A stretch of 19,244 nt of DNA from Phoronis ovalis. Taxonomy: Eukaryota > Phoronida > Phoronidae. Under the pieces are notes generated by a model, which was given only the letters and a program-made list of their open reading frames with translations, was not told where the DNA came from and made no database searches. Both the position numbers and the translations under genes were made by a program. Positions 12,501 to 19,175 of the stretch are shown piece by piece. Location: the NCBI GenBank assembly GCA_028565635.1, contig JAOXYB010016088.1:1-19244 (forward strand), written 5' to 3'. Numbering within the stretch: position 1 is the first letter of the stretch; each line of letters begins with the position of its first letter.

Positions 12501-15500
12501 GGTGCCATTAACATTCATATATAAGCCATCCCTTTAGGTACACTTTCAAAGAATAATTTCCCACAAGAGTTATTAAATCTATTTTGAACTTACGGGCATT
12601 TATTTTGGTGCCTTCGGAAGCTGCCATTAGAAACTTTAATTACCCATAAAGCAAAGTGCACTGACATGAGATGAGCAAGGTTGTATGTATGTTAAAAAAA
12701 ACTTTTAAAATCATTTATATTTAGCAGTGATATGTTACTGAAATGTAATACTTTTGTGAAAGAATAATAATCTAAGGACATTTAAAGCAAATAACAGTAT
12801 TTTAGTGGTGTAAAGATTATAATGGCAGCTTCCAGAGCCACTAACACAAATGCCTATAACTTAAGAATGGATTGAGCAATTTTGATAATTATTCTTGGGA
12901 AATTATTCTTATAAGATGCATGTAAGTGAATAGCTTATTATGTCATGTTAGTGACACCTTGTTCATGTTAATAACAAACAAGCAATGTAGAAATCAATGT
13001 TTAGCTTCAGCTTAGCACTACCATTATAGATACCATTACTAATTGTGCCTTCATTGAAATTTAAACAAGTGGGTGTTAACATATATCAACTGTCAAATTT
13101 CCCCTAAGCAAAGTTCATGAGATCATGTATTAGACACATAAAATAGTATTATTATAGAGAAGGCAATGTATTAGATGCTTTATTATATTCAACCTACCCA
13201 AGTCAGCTCTTAACTTCCGATCCTTTCTAACAGCCAATCGCCCACATTCAACCTCTGCTTCCACTTTCTGAATAACCCTCACAATAGGTTCTGTTTGAAA
13301 CAGCAGGCATGCAGCACGTCGCAAACGGTTAAGGTTTCTCCGTGCAGAATAGGCACGAAAAGATAGAATTTCCTTTGTGGGAGCTAGCTTCTGTTCGCTC
13401 TTAGTAGTTCCTGTGCAAACTCTGCCGACATCAACTGATGCATAAAATTTAAAATGTGCACTTGAGTTGGTCAAATATGTACAATATACTTACTTGTAAA
13501 CAGAAAAACATACATCTGTATCATGGTCACTACTACTAAACAAAGGCTGTACACAAACTATGAATGCAAGTAATATAATGTACATGAAAACTAGTTTTGA
13601 ACAATTAATAAATCAATATGATTAAGATTTATGATGCTGCTTTTAATAATTCTGACTGAATGACAAATGTTTTACTCAGGAAACATGCTAATTTGGAAAT
13701 AGTTTAATAATCATAGTGTCTGTATATTATGCCCCTAATTTTTGTACATTTTCTACATACTTTTTTTTGGCTTAGATACACTGTTGCACAATTCAAAATC
13801 TGGAGGTGTAAGTACAAAGTTGAGCCATTTTGTAAAACCGCAATCTTGTTTTTCGATCCAACGTTCATCATAGTACATATTCTTGGAAGCAAATGGCATT
13901 GGATGTTTTGGTAAAGCTAAAACATAAAATCATGATCATTTCGACAGAACACAGAAATTCATTAACCTGTAGCACAAATGTTTAACACCATGAAATGCAC
14001 ATTTATTATTCTAAAAAAACAGTCTGTTTCTTGTCAAAATTATATTTACGTACAAGTTAATAACAATATATTTTTTATGTGAAGAGGAACAAACATACCG
14101 TCATTAGAACAAAATGTTCTGAGGAGACCATAGGCTACAAAATGTCAATAATCCTGGCCAGTTTAATTTTGGTAAGCTGTCTTAGTTTGTATTTCTAATA
14201 TGATTGTACTTGCATTATTTACACTTCTGAAAGATTTGTTAAAAAAATCTCTTAACTGAAGGACTGGGGATTTAAAAAGAAAATAGTCTAAGTTTATCTG
14301 TAAGTGACTGCACCTGTATTTGCTTTCTTTGTCAGCACAAGTCTCGATTGTGCTAAACATCTAGCTGTCTGTTTCTTGGTTGCTTGCTTTTCTTTTGCTA
14401 ATGCAGTCTTCACATTGCCACCAGCAGCTATAAAGTCAAACAAATATTAAATAATTTGTTTACACATTATACTTTTAGTAAGTAGAAGTTGACAGCTCTA
14501 TTGCAGAATCCTTTCAGAATTGATTTTGTCAACAATTAGAATAAATTATACTACTACTCCACTACTGCCTTAAATCCATATTATTTTAACAAATATCATG
14601 TACTTACCTGCTATCCGTAACTTCTGTGTTCTTGTTAAACTTCTATCTATCAAACCTTTGACTTCAACAGACTTGGGCTCTGATGGTTTTGGATTGCCAC
14701 CTTTTACCTTTTTCTCTGATTGATTCACTTTCCTTGTCTCACTTTCACTTCTTGTTTCACTATGACTGCGCTTTTTTGTCAAATTTGATGTTACCCAACT
14801 GCGCTGTACAGGAAAATTATGGCTGCTAAGAGGTGACTTAGGCACACCTTTGTTGATTTCCAACTGCTTTTCATTTCTAGGTGGTGTACCATATGGTCTT
14901 CGAGGTGCTGAAACTTTCTTTAAATCCACTGTAAAAGCTTCAGACAGCTTGCTAGTCCCACTTAGTGATTGAGAAATGCCTTTGTTACTTTCTTTCTGCT
15001 TTGCAACTCTGAATTCCTTGGCATTTAGTTTCTCAGTTGATGTATTTGCAGGCTCGTTTTGCAAAGTAGTGCAACCTTTTGCTGTTGCTGATATACCTGC
15101 AACTCCCATTTCTGCATCAGGAAAAATTTCATTATCATGGTTTGCACTCTGATTTTTGTTAGGAGATGATGCATATTTTTCTATATCTTTACAGTGAACA
15201 TTACCATATACCTCATTTACACAATCTTTAAAAAGCTTCTTTGAAGATCGTCTTTTTTGTGTGGTAGGCAAACCACCAAATGGCTTTGTTTTAGTTACTG
15301 TATTGCTATTTACAGCTTTGCTTTCTTCTTCAGATTTTGTGACCGTTAAGCAGTTAACTGGTTTTGAATCGGGTAAAAGTAGATCTTCTGTTTCAACCAA
15401 ACTCGCATTTGCAATAGGTGATTTTCCAGTGGAAGTTGCTGGATTCTCTTGGAAAAGTTGTTGGCATCTGGGCTTCTCTATTTCAACATGAAGCACTTTT

Positions 15501-18243
15501 ACAGTATTAGGCAAAGATGGTCCTTGTCTTTGTTTTGGAACAAGGTACGTTTCTCGCCGAGGACTTTCACAGTGCAGCATATCTTCAAACAGAGTATTTC
15601 CAACTTGATTCTGTGAAAACACTTGTTTTGGCTTTGGGACAATAACTGTTTCACGTCTTGGACTGGGAGTATCTGTGATTTCAGGAAACAACTTTTTTAC
15701 ATGGTCCAACTGGGAAATATTACCAGCTTTTGGCTTTAATGCATCGGCCTGTTTTGGAGAAAACATGATTACTGTATCACGAACAGGACTGTCAAACTTA
15801 TTCTGGCCATTGTGTGTAATTTCTTCTTTCTTCTGTTTCAGCTGTTGAAGAAGTAAATTATGAGGAACAGTCTTGTCAAATACAGCAGTTGGGCTTGGTA
15901 CCTGTGTTATCCCATTGTGATCACTTGCATTTCTTGAATCAAAAACATTTTCATTCATTGTTAGCCGCATAGGTGTATCAACCTCAATATGCAGAGTTCT
16001 AGATTCAGCCTTTCTTAATGAGTCTTGCAAAAATGAATTAGGGCTCACAGTTGCACTACAGAGTTGGGAAGGAGTAGCCACCAATGTCGAAGATGCAAAC
16101 GGTTTATTAACAGTCAACCCTTTCAGATGTGAACATTTCATAAACGACTCGGGACTGGCAACTGATCCCATTGGAGTGCCAATGACCACTGAATGTTCAG
16201 CGGGTAATTCTACTTTTGGAGCTACCGTTGCAATGTGATTCAATGAGTCATTTAGAAACGAATCTGGACTTAGAAAACCTTGGGCTGGTGTATCAATCAT
16301 TTGCATACATGTATGTGACATCTGATTTGTTGGTGTATCAAAGTGTTTAACTTCTGTGCATACAGGTTCATCTTCTGTTGGGTTGGTATTCATCATTTGC
16401 TGTGCTGGTATATGAAGATTATCAGAAACTGTTTGATTACATTCAATATATGATCTCATTGGATTATCTAATGGGAAATTTGAATCAAAATGTGATTGAA
16501 TGCCACCGACTAAAACATCTTGCATTGGTGTATCATGAACAAGGCATTGTGAGCTTGTTTGTAATCGGTTGGAGCTTCCAGAAACAGCCCTCATTGGTGT
16601 ATCTTCAATGGTAACCTGTTGTTCATTTCCATCAGACCATTCTTTACATTTAACAGAATCTTCTTCTTTTCCTATTTCATTCATGTGTGTATATGTTAAA
16701 GAACGCCTCATAGATCGCCTAGGTGTCAATGGGGTTCCTTGAGGTCCAAGAGCATGGATTCTTTGCTGATCAGGATTCCAATTTTCAATTAAAGGATCTA
16801 CCACTTCAGGGGATATAGCAGGTGCTGGTTTGACCTTTTGAATTTTACCAGAACTTCTGCGAGATTTTAATTTTGTTCCTGGTTTATTGGGAGATATCTT
16901 CCTTGAAGAGAAGGATTTTGTGTTTTTCATTGATAAAATGGAGCTAGTCTTTGTGGCTGCCAAACCACGTTTCTGAAAAATTAGAAAAATCATGAAAAAA
17001 GTGCTACACACTGAAATAAGTTTTGTGTGCATATTTTATACAAGGAAATTGTATACAATTCTAGTCAATAAGCAAGACATTGAACTAAGAATAATTATTT
17101 TATATAAATTATGCAGCTTTCAAAAAAAATTAAAATCTGAGTTTATGATTTACAATGATAGATGCAATATCAGTTGCTTGGACCAAACAAAGTGCAGGCA
17201 ACATTAATTTATATCCCTATAAAGAACATTTAGAAAATGTGTTTATTCTGAAATTTTTTTTTATTACCTTCTTTGGCTTAATTGTGTCTTCAGCCATGCC
17301 AAACATAATTGCTTGTAGACGATACACACCATCAACAAGAAACAATCCCATTCCTCGAGCAGGTCCTTCCTCTGTTGGACTCCATGTTATATTGATAGTA
17401 ACCTAAAATTCAAAATGGGAAAGCCTAGTATTGTAGAGCTTAACTAAAACAACTTTTAGTAAAATGTTGTTTTTTTTCCATTGCTTGCTTTACATAAAAA
17501 TAGAATTAAGAGTCTTGTTAATACATATATAGTATATAGAGATTTAAATGAAAAAAAATATAGTTATTTTTTCCTCACAGAAATTACAAATAAATTGTAG
17601 CTAAATGAGCCTCCGGAAAATGTTCATGTTGTGCTTCAGGCCAGGTGCAGAATTGGCACTGGTTTGCTAAAACACAGCATAACTAACACAGTTGTCTAAT
17701 AATTTGTCATGTGGGATTTGTGTCCACATATGGAAACTTCTATTTAATATGCATATGAGACATTTAAAGGTTAAGGCAGTCATTTATTTTTTTAATTAGT
17801 GGTGGTGTACCTCATCTTGACCAGGAACTAAAAACTCTGTAGAATCGACAATGAAATTTTTCTTGAAAGGAAATTTTTCAATCTTCACAATTTGATCACA
17901 ATCATGTGGATTTTGTATTCTTAGCTGACAACTCTTAGAGCTACCCAGCTTAATTCTTCCAAAATCCAGCCTACAAGAAAATTAATAAGTAATATACATG
18001 TCAATAAAACCTTGTTTTGCACAAGCTTTTTACAGAAGAATAAATAACTAATGATTACTGGCGTAAGAAATGTTAATCTAAATAATGTCACCTGTACGTA
18101 ACATAAACTCACCGTGGAGGATTTGTAAAATGAGTTAAAACCATACATTCAACAGCTACATTATTTTTTGTATCATTCACTTTACGTGGAGGCGTGTTTT
18201 CTTTCAAGTTCTCGATATCAAATTTTATGCTGCTTTGCATCAT
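353..18243 (-). CDS. ASPM: ASPM/Asp orthologue, 20 exons, 3' end outside window
   Basis: This is the gene-level entry. ASPM proteins sit at mitotic spindle poles, recognise microtubule minus ends, bind calmodulin through IQ motifs and work with katanin to focus poles; human loss causes primary microcephaly. The spliced frame has 2804 codons: ASH domain (about residues 34-142), TP/SP-rich disordered region (143-930), conserved linker (931-1181), calponin-homology domain 1 (about 1182-1349), domain 2 (about 1398-1550), then IQ motifs from about 1552 to the window edge. Domain order, and the length of the linker between the LTP(P/D)DF and APTKE motifs, match vertebrate ASPM. Human ASPM has 3477 residues, so several hundred C-terminal residues (last IQ motifs and armadillo-like repeats) should lie to the left. 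The assignment is very secure. Exact splice sites are read by eye and not backed by transcripts. Confidence 0.97.
507..843. other. Intron 19 (337 bp)
   Basis: A normal AT-rich intron. Its only visible structure is a short direct repeat at 688-735 and a CTGGACTGGACTGG stretch near 645. Confidence 0.8.
688..735. repeat. 20-bp direct repeat, 2.4 copies
   Basis: The unit AGCAGAAAAAGATGAGTTTT occurs at 688-707 and 708-727, identically, followed by a partial third copy (AGCAAAAA). The identity suggests a recent slippage event. Confidence 0.9.
844..4379 (-). CDS. ASPM: ASPM exon 19 (giant IQ-repeat exon)
   Basis: Residues 1575-2752, 1178 codons without a stop. It is the counterpart of the giant IQ exon of vertebrate ASPM. 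By eye it holds 49 IQ-like units of the form A(A/V)xxIQxxxRxxxxR, alternating 23, 23 and 27 residues, that is a 73-residue triplet. IQ motifs form a long helix that binds calmodulin or myosin light chains. Some units are degenerate and lack the IQ pair (for example [20 protein letters not shown]). The three triplets at 1832-1614, 1613-1395 and 1394-1176 are each exactly 219 bp and closely alike, which points to recent tandem duplication or conversion. The acceptor is ATTTTCAG|GAT. The donor is ATAAG|GTATGA. Confidence 0.97.
1176..1832 (-). repeat. Three 219-bp tandem coding repeats in the IQ exon
   Basis: Units run 1832-1614, 1613-1395 and 1394-1176, each exactly 73 codons and each encoding three IQ motifs of 23, 23 and 27 residues. 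First motifs start [30 protein letters not shown] and [15 protein letters not shown]. Third motifs read [26 protein letters not shown] and [13 protein letters not shown]. Neighbouring triplets upstream and downstream are more diverged and differ slightly in length. Confidence 0.9.
4380..4609. other. Intron 18, left non-repeat part
   Basis: AT-rich intron sequence next to the exon 19 acceptor. No feature is seen apart from the splice site itself. Confidence 0.7.
4610..6997 (+). mobile_element. Interspersed element with internal tandem repeats and terminal hairpin (copy 2)
   Basis: About 2.4 kb of the intron between exons 18 and 19 is built from repeated blocks. One block begins ACTTCTCAAGGTCA and recurs near 4740, 5177, 5848, 6169 and 6642. 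A second, GATCTGCATTTTGACCTGTA (or close), recurs near 5050, 5339, 5709, 6039 and 6511. A third, ACATCTCGAGAACAAA (or close), lies near 4980, 5642 and 6444. Irregular spacing shows a higher-order arrangement with deletions. The right end (6823-6997) matches copy 1 at the left window edge and ends in the same hairpin. The layout of a tandem-repeat core plus a short unique arm with a subterminal hairpin resembles non-autonomous Helitron/Helentron-type elements, such as the pearl family of molluscs. The class is inference. Left edge is approximate. Confidence 0.7.
6961..6990. repeat. Terminal hairpin of element copy 2
   Basis: TGCCCATTCACTAT pairs with ATAGTGATGGGCA around TAC, with a single bulged T. 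It matches the copy 1 hairpin and both are followed by TAAAAA. Confidence 0.85.
7177..7377 (-). CDS. ASPM: ASPM exon 18 (end of CH domain 2 and first IQ motif)
   Basis: Residues 1508-1574. It encodes [40 protein letters not shown] and [18 protein letters not shown]. This matches human [38 protein letters not shown] and RKEIRAARLIQTTWRKYKL. The first IQ motif ([10 protein letters not shown]) begins directly after the last CH helix, as in vertebrates. Acceptor is TTTCTTTTGCAG, donor AAG|GTATAA. The next intron is the longest in the window because of a repeat insertion. Confidence 0.97.
7378..7794. other. Intron 17 (417 bp)
   Basis: AT-rich intron; nothing recognisable inside it. Confidence 0.8.
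7795..7935 (-). CDS. ASPM: ASPM exon 17 (CH domain 2 insert)
   Basis: Residues 1461-1507, 47 codons, phase 0 at both ends. An acidic and serine-rich start ([12 protein letters not shown]) is followed by [18 protein letters not shown]. In human this position also holds a serine-rich stretch (SSSESDDSSLD) followed by YKELLENEKKNFHLV, so the disordered insert inside CH2 is an old feature of the family. Acceptor is GTTTTTAG; donor is AAG|GTGGGA. Confidence 0.93.
7936..8381. other. Intron 16 (446 bp)
   Basis: AT-rich intron with a short TATATATA run near 8078; nothing else recognisable. Confidence 0.8.
8382..8504 (-). CDS. ASPM: ASPM exon 16 (CH domain 2, middle)
   Basis: Residues 1420-1460, 41 codons, phase 0 at both ends. 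It encodes [20 protein letters not shown] and YHPGLLPL, very close to human [20 protein letters not shown] and YHPCYVP. The SFSDGR..CYLIHHYHP block is the CH2 signature helix in ASPM. Acceptor is ATTTTTTTAG, donor CACAGT|GTAATG. A donor two bases earlier would break the frame. Confidence 0.94.
8505..8907. other. Intron 15 (403 bp)
   Basis: AT-rich intron; nothing recognisable inside it. Confidence 0.8.
8908..9020 (-). CDS. ASPM: ASPM exon 15 (start of CH domain 2)
   Basis: Residues 1382-1419. After a variable start it reads [20 protein letters not shown] across the exon 15/16 junction, corresponding to human [20 protein letters not shown], the first helix of the second calponin-homology domain. 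Acceptor is CTTTTTTCAG, donor GAG|GTAAGTA. Confidence 0.95.
9021..9354. other. Intron 14 (334 bp)
   Basis: AT-rich intron; nothing recognisable. A plus-strand open frame from 9222 overlaps exon 14 antisense and is not supported. Confidence 0.8.
9355..9451 (-). CDS. ASPM: ASPM exon 14 (linker between CH domains)
   Basis: Residues 1350-1381. It encodes [20 protein letters not shown] followed by a lysine-containing stretch, parallel to human [20 protein letters not shown]. It is a helical inter-domain linker, less conserved than its neighbours. Acceptor is ATGTTATAG, donor TCAG|GTGTAA. Confidence 0.9.
9652..9737 (-). CDS. ASPM: ASPM exon 13 (end of CH domain 1)
   Basis: Residues 1321-1349. It encodes [20 protein letters not shown] and LIFNFQ, matching human LSKDIVDRHREKTLRLLWK and IAFAFQ. 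This is the final CH helix (DIVDG...LLW). Acceptor is TCTTTGATAG, donor CAG|GTATTA. Confidence 0.95.
9738..10052. other. Intron 12 (315 bp)
   Basis: AT-rich intron; nothing recognisable inside it. Confidence 0.8.
10053..10198 (-). CDS. ASPM: ASPM exon 12 (CH domain 1, core)
   Basis: Residues 1272-1320. It encodes [20 protein letters not shown], then [20 protein letters not shown], aligning with human [20 protein letters not shown] and [20 protein letters not shown]. The RLQKxHNV motif is the standard CH-domain core helix (the N preceding the fixed length of variable residues). Acceptor is ATTTTAAAG, donor AAAG|GTATAA. Confidence 0.95.
10199..10671. other. Intron 11 (473 bp)
   Basis: AT-rich intron; nothing recognisable inside it. 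Confidence 0.8.
10672..10847 (-). CDS. ASPM: ASPM exon 11 (CH domain 1, middle)
   Basis: Residues 1214-1271. It encodes [20 protein letters not shown], then [20 protein letters not shown] and MRL, matching human [20 protein letters not shown] and [21 protein letters not shown]. The LDLRDGMRL stretch is the canonical CH-domain helix containing DG-(x)-L. Acceptor is TTTATCTGCAG, donor AC|GTAAGT. Confidence 0.96.
10848..11395. other. Intron 10 (548 bp)
   Basis: AT-rich intron that contains a strong inverted repeat at 10896-11004, about 50 bp from the exon 11 acceptor. The rest shows no feature. Confidence 0.8.
10896..11004. repeat. Long inverted repeat (hairpin) in intron 10
   Basis: The two arms begin with an identical run (TATATGCTCATTAAAATATC and on) that pairs perfectly for 27 bases. 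They then continue with few mismatches through an A-rich stretch, giving arms of roughly 45 bp and a loop of under 20 bp. It may be a tiny foldback element. In the transcript it would form a stable stem close to the exon 11 acceptor. Confidence 0.9.
11396..11526 (-). CDS. ASPM: ASPM exon 10 (start of CH domain 1)
   Basis: Residues 1170-1213. It contains [20 protein letters not shown] and [17 protein letters not shown], nearly the same as the human [20 protein letters not shown] and [17 protein letters not shown]. This opens the first calponin-homology domain, the part of ASPM tied to microtubule or actin-like binding. Acceptor is TTTTGTAG, donor AAG|GTAATC. Confidence 0.96.
11527..12089. other. 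Intron 9 (563 bp)
   Basis: AT-rich intron. Open frames on both strands (for example minus-strand 12137-11664, hydrophobic) look like chance frames: one overlaps exon 9 in a different frame and neither resembles a protein family. Confidence 0.75.
12090..12231 (-). CDS. ASPM: ASPM exon 9 (region before CH1)
   Basis: Residues 1123-1169. It encodes TIYGELIPI, then [20 protein letters not shown] and [11 protein letters not shown], aligning closely with human TTYGELISL, MFILNRLLWNPDIAAEYR and HPTVPHLYRDG. Acceptor is TGTTTTCAG, donor GAAG|GTAGGA. Confidence 0.96.
12393..12460 (-). CDS. ASPM: ASPM exon 8 ([12 protein letters not shown] block)
   Basis: Residues 1100-1122, a short exon. It encodes [20 protein letters not shown] and then LE, nearly identical to the human [14 protein letters not shown] segment. 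The acceptor is GCTTTCAG and the donor GAG|GTAAAG. The 23-residue block is diagnostic for ASPM. Confidence 0.96.
12461..13197. other. Intron 7 (737 bp)
   Basis: AT-rich intron; no exon-like frame, repeat or RNA gene seen. The flanking exons join directly in the ASPM alignment, so no exon is missing here. Confidence 0.8.
13198..13434 (-). CDS. ASPM: ASPM exon 7 (APTKE / RLRRAAC block)
   Basis: Residues 1021-1099. It carries [20 protein letters not shown] followed by [10 protein letters not shown] and [14 protein letters not shown], matching human [29 protein letters not shown] and LIVRKDRHLWKDVG. The acceptor after ATGCATCAG was chosen because it keeps phase and gives 28 residues between LTPPDF and APTKE, as in human. 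A second in-phase acceptor 24 bases downstream (GTTTGCACAG) is possible. Donor is TTGG|GTAGGT. Confidence 0.9.
13435..13760. other. Intron 6 (326 bp)
   Basis: AT-rich intron; nothing recognisable inside it. Confidence 0.8.
13761..13916 (-). CDS. ASPM: ASPM exon 6 (conserved MFYDERW block)
   Basis: Residues 969-1020. It contains [19 protein letters not shown] and [15 protein letters not shown], among the most conserved segments of ASPM proteins (human HPLPFAAKNMFYDERW and GFTWWLNFILTPDDF). Acceptor is ATGTTTTAG; the donor GTATGT follows a run of eight A residues. Enters and leaves in phase 1. Confidence 0.95.
13917..14313. other. Intron 5 (397 bp)
   Basis: AT-rich intron with a weak GTGCAG donor; nothing else recognisable. 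Confidence 0.75.
14314..14427 (-). CDS. ASPM: ASPM exon 5 (basic linker)
   Basis: Residues 931-968. A lysine/alanine-rich linker ends in [13 protein letters not shown], which aligns without gaps with vertebrate AQSRLTFIKPTKT just before the conserved HPxPFA motif. The acceptor is GACTTTATAG. The donor used here is ACAG|GTGCAG, a weak match to GTRAGT. It is kept because it keeps frame and gives the same length as vertebrate proteins. Confidence 0.82.
14608..16972 (-). CDS. ASPM: ASPM exon 4 (large disordered exon with TP/SP and katanin-type motifs)
   Basis: Residues 143-930, 788 codons plus one base, open throughout. It is the counterpart of the large exon 3 of vertebrate ASPM and is low in predicted structure: rich in S, T, P, K, Q and N. 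Visible motifs, in order: [12 protein letters not shown] near residue 222; a run of (D/G/A)TP(M/A/S) motifs such as EDTPMR, HDTPMQ, IDTPAQ, IGTPMG and VDTPMR; three SP(D/E/N)SF(L/M) motifs spaced about 37 residues apart; three SPxR(D/E)T(V/Y)(I/L) motifs; and a basic tail ([17 protein letters not shown]). Many are minimal Cdk sites. The N-terminal part of human ASPM is known to bind katanin p60/p80 through short Phe-containing motifs in this region. Acceptor is TTTTTCAG, donor GCAG|GTAAGT. Confidence 0.95.
17268..17402 (-). CDS. ASPM: ASPM exon 3 (end of ASH domain)
   Basis: Residues 98-142, exactly 45 codons, phase 0 on both sides. It begins [17 protein letters not shown], the conserved W-x-P-x-x-x-G strand of ASH domains (human VISVNWTPLKEGRVRE). 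It ends [13 protein letters not shown], parallel to human LLGNAEEQKKKK. The acceptor is AATTTTAG and the donor GTAATA. Confidence 0.95.
17403..17810. other. Intron 2 (408 bp)
   Basis: AT-rich intron with homopolymer T and A runs; nothing recognisable inside it. Confidence 0.8.
17811..17970 (-). CDS. ASPM: ASPM exon 2 (ASH domain, middle)
   Basis: Residues 44-97. The acceptor is TTCTTGTAG and the donor is GAG|GTACAC. The sequence begins [20 protein letters not shown] and continues through [12 protein letters not shown]. This is the beta-sandwich pattern of ASH (ASPM, SPD-2, Hydin) domains and aligns with human FGDVLLGASRTLSLALDNP and VAEVKISHFP. ASH domains are linked to centrosomes, spindle poles and cilia. 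The exon enters in phase 2 and leaves in phase 0. Confidence 0.93.
18113..18243 (-). CDS. ASPM: ASPM exon 1 (first coding exon, start of ASH domain)
   Basis: Residues 1-43 plus two bases. Two adjacent ATG codons open the frame; I chose the upstream one at 18243. An in-frame TGA lies seven codons upstream, and a good acceptor (TTGTTACAG) ends five bases before the ATG at 18249. The start may therefore sit at the head of a second exon behind a 5' leader exon. The peptide contains KENTPPRK at residues 14-21, a possible KEN degron next to a TP site, then VLTHFTNPP, which aligns with LSLSHFCRSP at the start of the human ASH domain. The donor is GTGAGT. An additional upstream coding exon cannot be excluded. 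Confidence 0.85.
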
Positions 18244-18248
18244 GTTGC

Positions 18249-18604
18249 CTGTAACAATAATTCATAGAGACAGCATTTAGTAATTATGTAAAAGGCAGCA
18301 GGAATATTAGACTCTTCGTGAAAGGATTAACTCAGCCTTTTTCAGAATTATTGATGCAGTAACAAAAATTAAATTGTGCAGTGACAACTGTTGCATTCTG
18401 GTTAGTAAGTTTTTGGCTCAAAATGTATGGTTAGGGGTTCTATAATCTGCATGTCACTGGTCCAATCAAAAATTTAATTATACGATGCTCCTGGACTTGT
18501 CACTAGTATATACGACTAGACAATAAAATTACATAATATGGACTGGCACTGTTTTAACAAAAACTCTTGACTACATCAGGATGCATACAGAGTACACTAA
18601 GTAT
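18249..18604. other. Region directly upstream of the first coding exon
   Basis: It starts with a splice-acceptor-like TTGTTACAG on the minus strand. It is therefore either the end of a 5' leader intron or, if that acceptor is unused, 5' UTR and promoter. I see no convincing TATA box, CpG cluster or leader exon. Confidence 0.5.
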
Positions 18605-18606
18605 TA

Positions 18607-19131
18607 GTCCCGATTTTGTGAGTTCCCGCTATGCCTCAGACAACTTCTGATGGGTGAGGCTTGCCAAACGTCACAAATCCTTGTATAGCAAATCACAGTG
18701 AAAGTGACCATCCAAAATGTACAGTAATCCTTACAATATGAGTTAAAATATTATACTCCTGATACTCTGTGCTTATCGTACTTCAACTTTGACTACTCCG
18801 ATCATCATTTGAAACTTTTATATTAGCACATTGACAACAAATACCAACAGCATATTTTCTCCATGTTCGTCTTCCACCATGTCAGACTTTAAAGGGTAGT
18901 GTTTGCACATTTTTTGCAAGAGTTCCAAATCCAATAGTGGTATTTTAACTTATATGTAATGTAATATACCTAACGCCGGCTTATAAAAAGCCTCTATATG
19001 GTAAGGATTACCTACTTTTTGGACAGTTGGTCTCTTTCACAGTGATTTGCGTTACATGGATTCGTGACGTTCGGCAAGCCTCACCTGTCCAAAGCTGTCT
19101 GAGGCATAGTGCGAACTCACTAAATCGGGAC
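18607..19131. mobile_element. MITE-like foldback element with long terminal inverted repeats
   Basis: The ends GTCCCGATTTTGTGAG at 18607 and CTCACTAAATCGGGAC ending at 19131 are inverted copies, flanked by TA on both sides (18605-18606 and 19132-19133). The inverted arms are long, about 135-140 bp (18607-18743 against 18992-19131), with shared blocks such as CTATGCCTCAGACA, GGTGAGGCTTGCC and GTAATCCTTAC. The roughly 250 bp core has no open frame of note. The TA duplication suggests mobilisation by a Tc1/mariner-type transposase. Arm divergence is moderate, so it is not brand new. Confidence 0.85.
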
Positions 19132-19175
19132 TAACGACTAACCAAGTATAAAATAGATGTTTAAATTATCGGAGT

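Noticed and set aside
14570-17032. Taking the long minus-strand frame from its own ATG at 17032 as a separate 820-residue gene
   Set aside because: The first and last codons lie in introns. A TTTTTCAG acceptor at 16973 and a GTAAGT donor at 14607 join it in phase to neighbouring ASPM exons.
18249-18604. A core promoter for ASPM just upstream of the ATG
   Set aside because: No TATA, initiator or CpG-rich pattern stood out, and the splice-acceptor signal at 18249 makes an intron equally likely.
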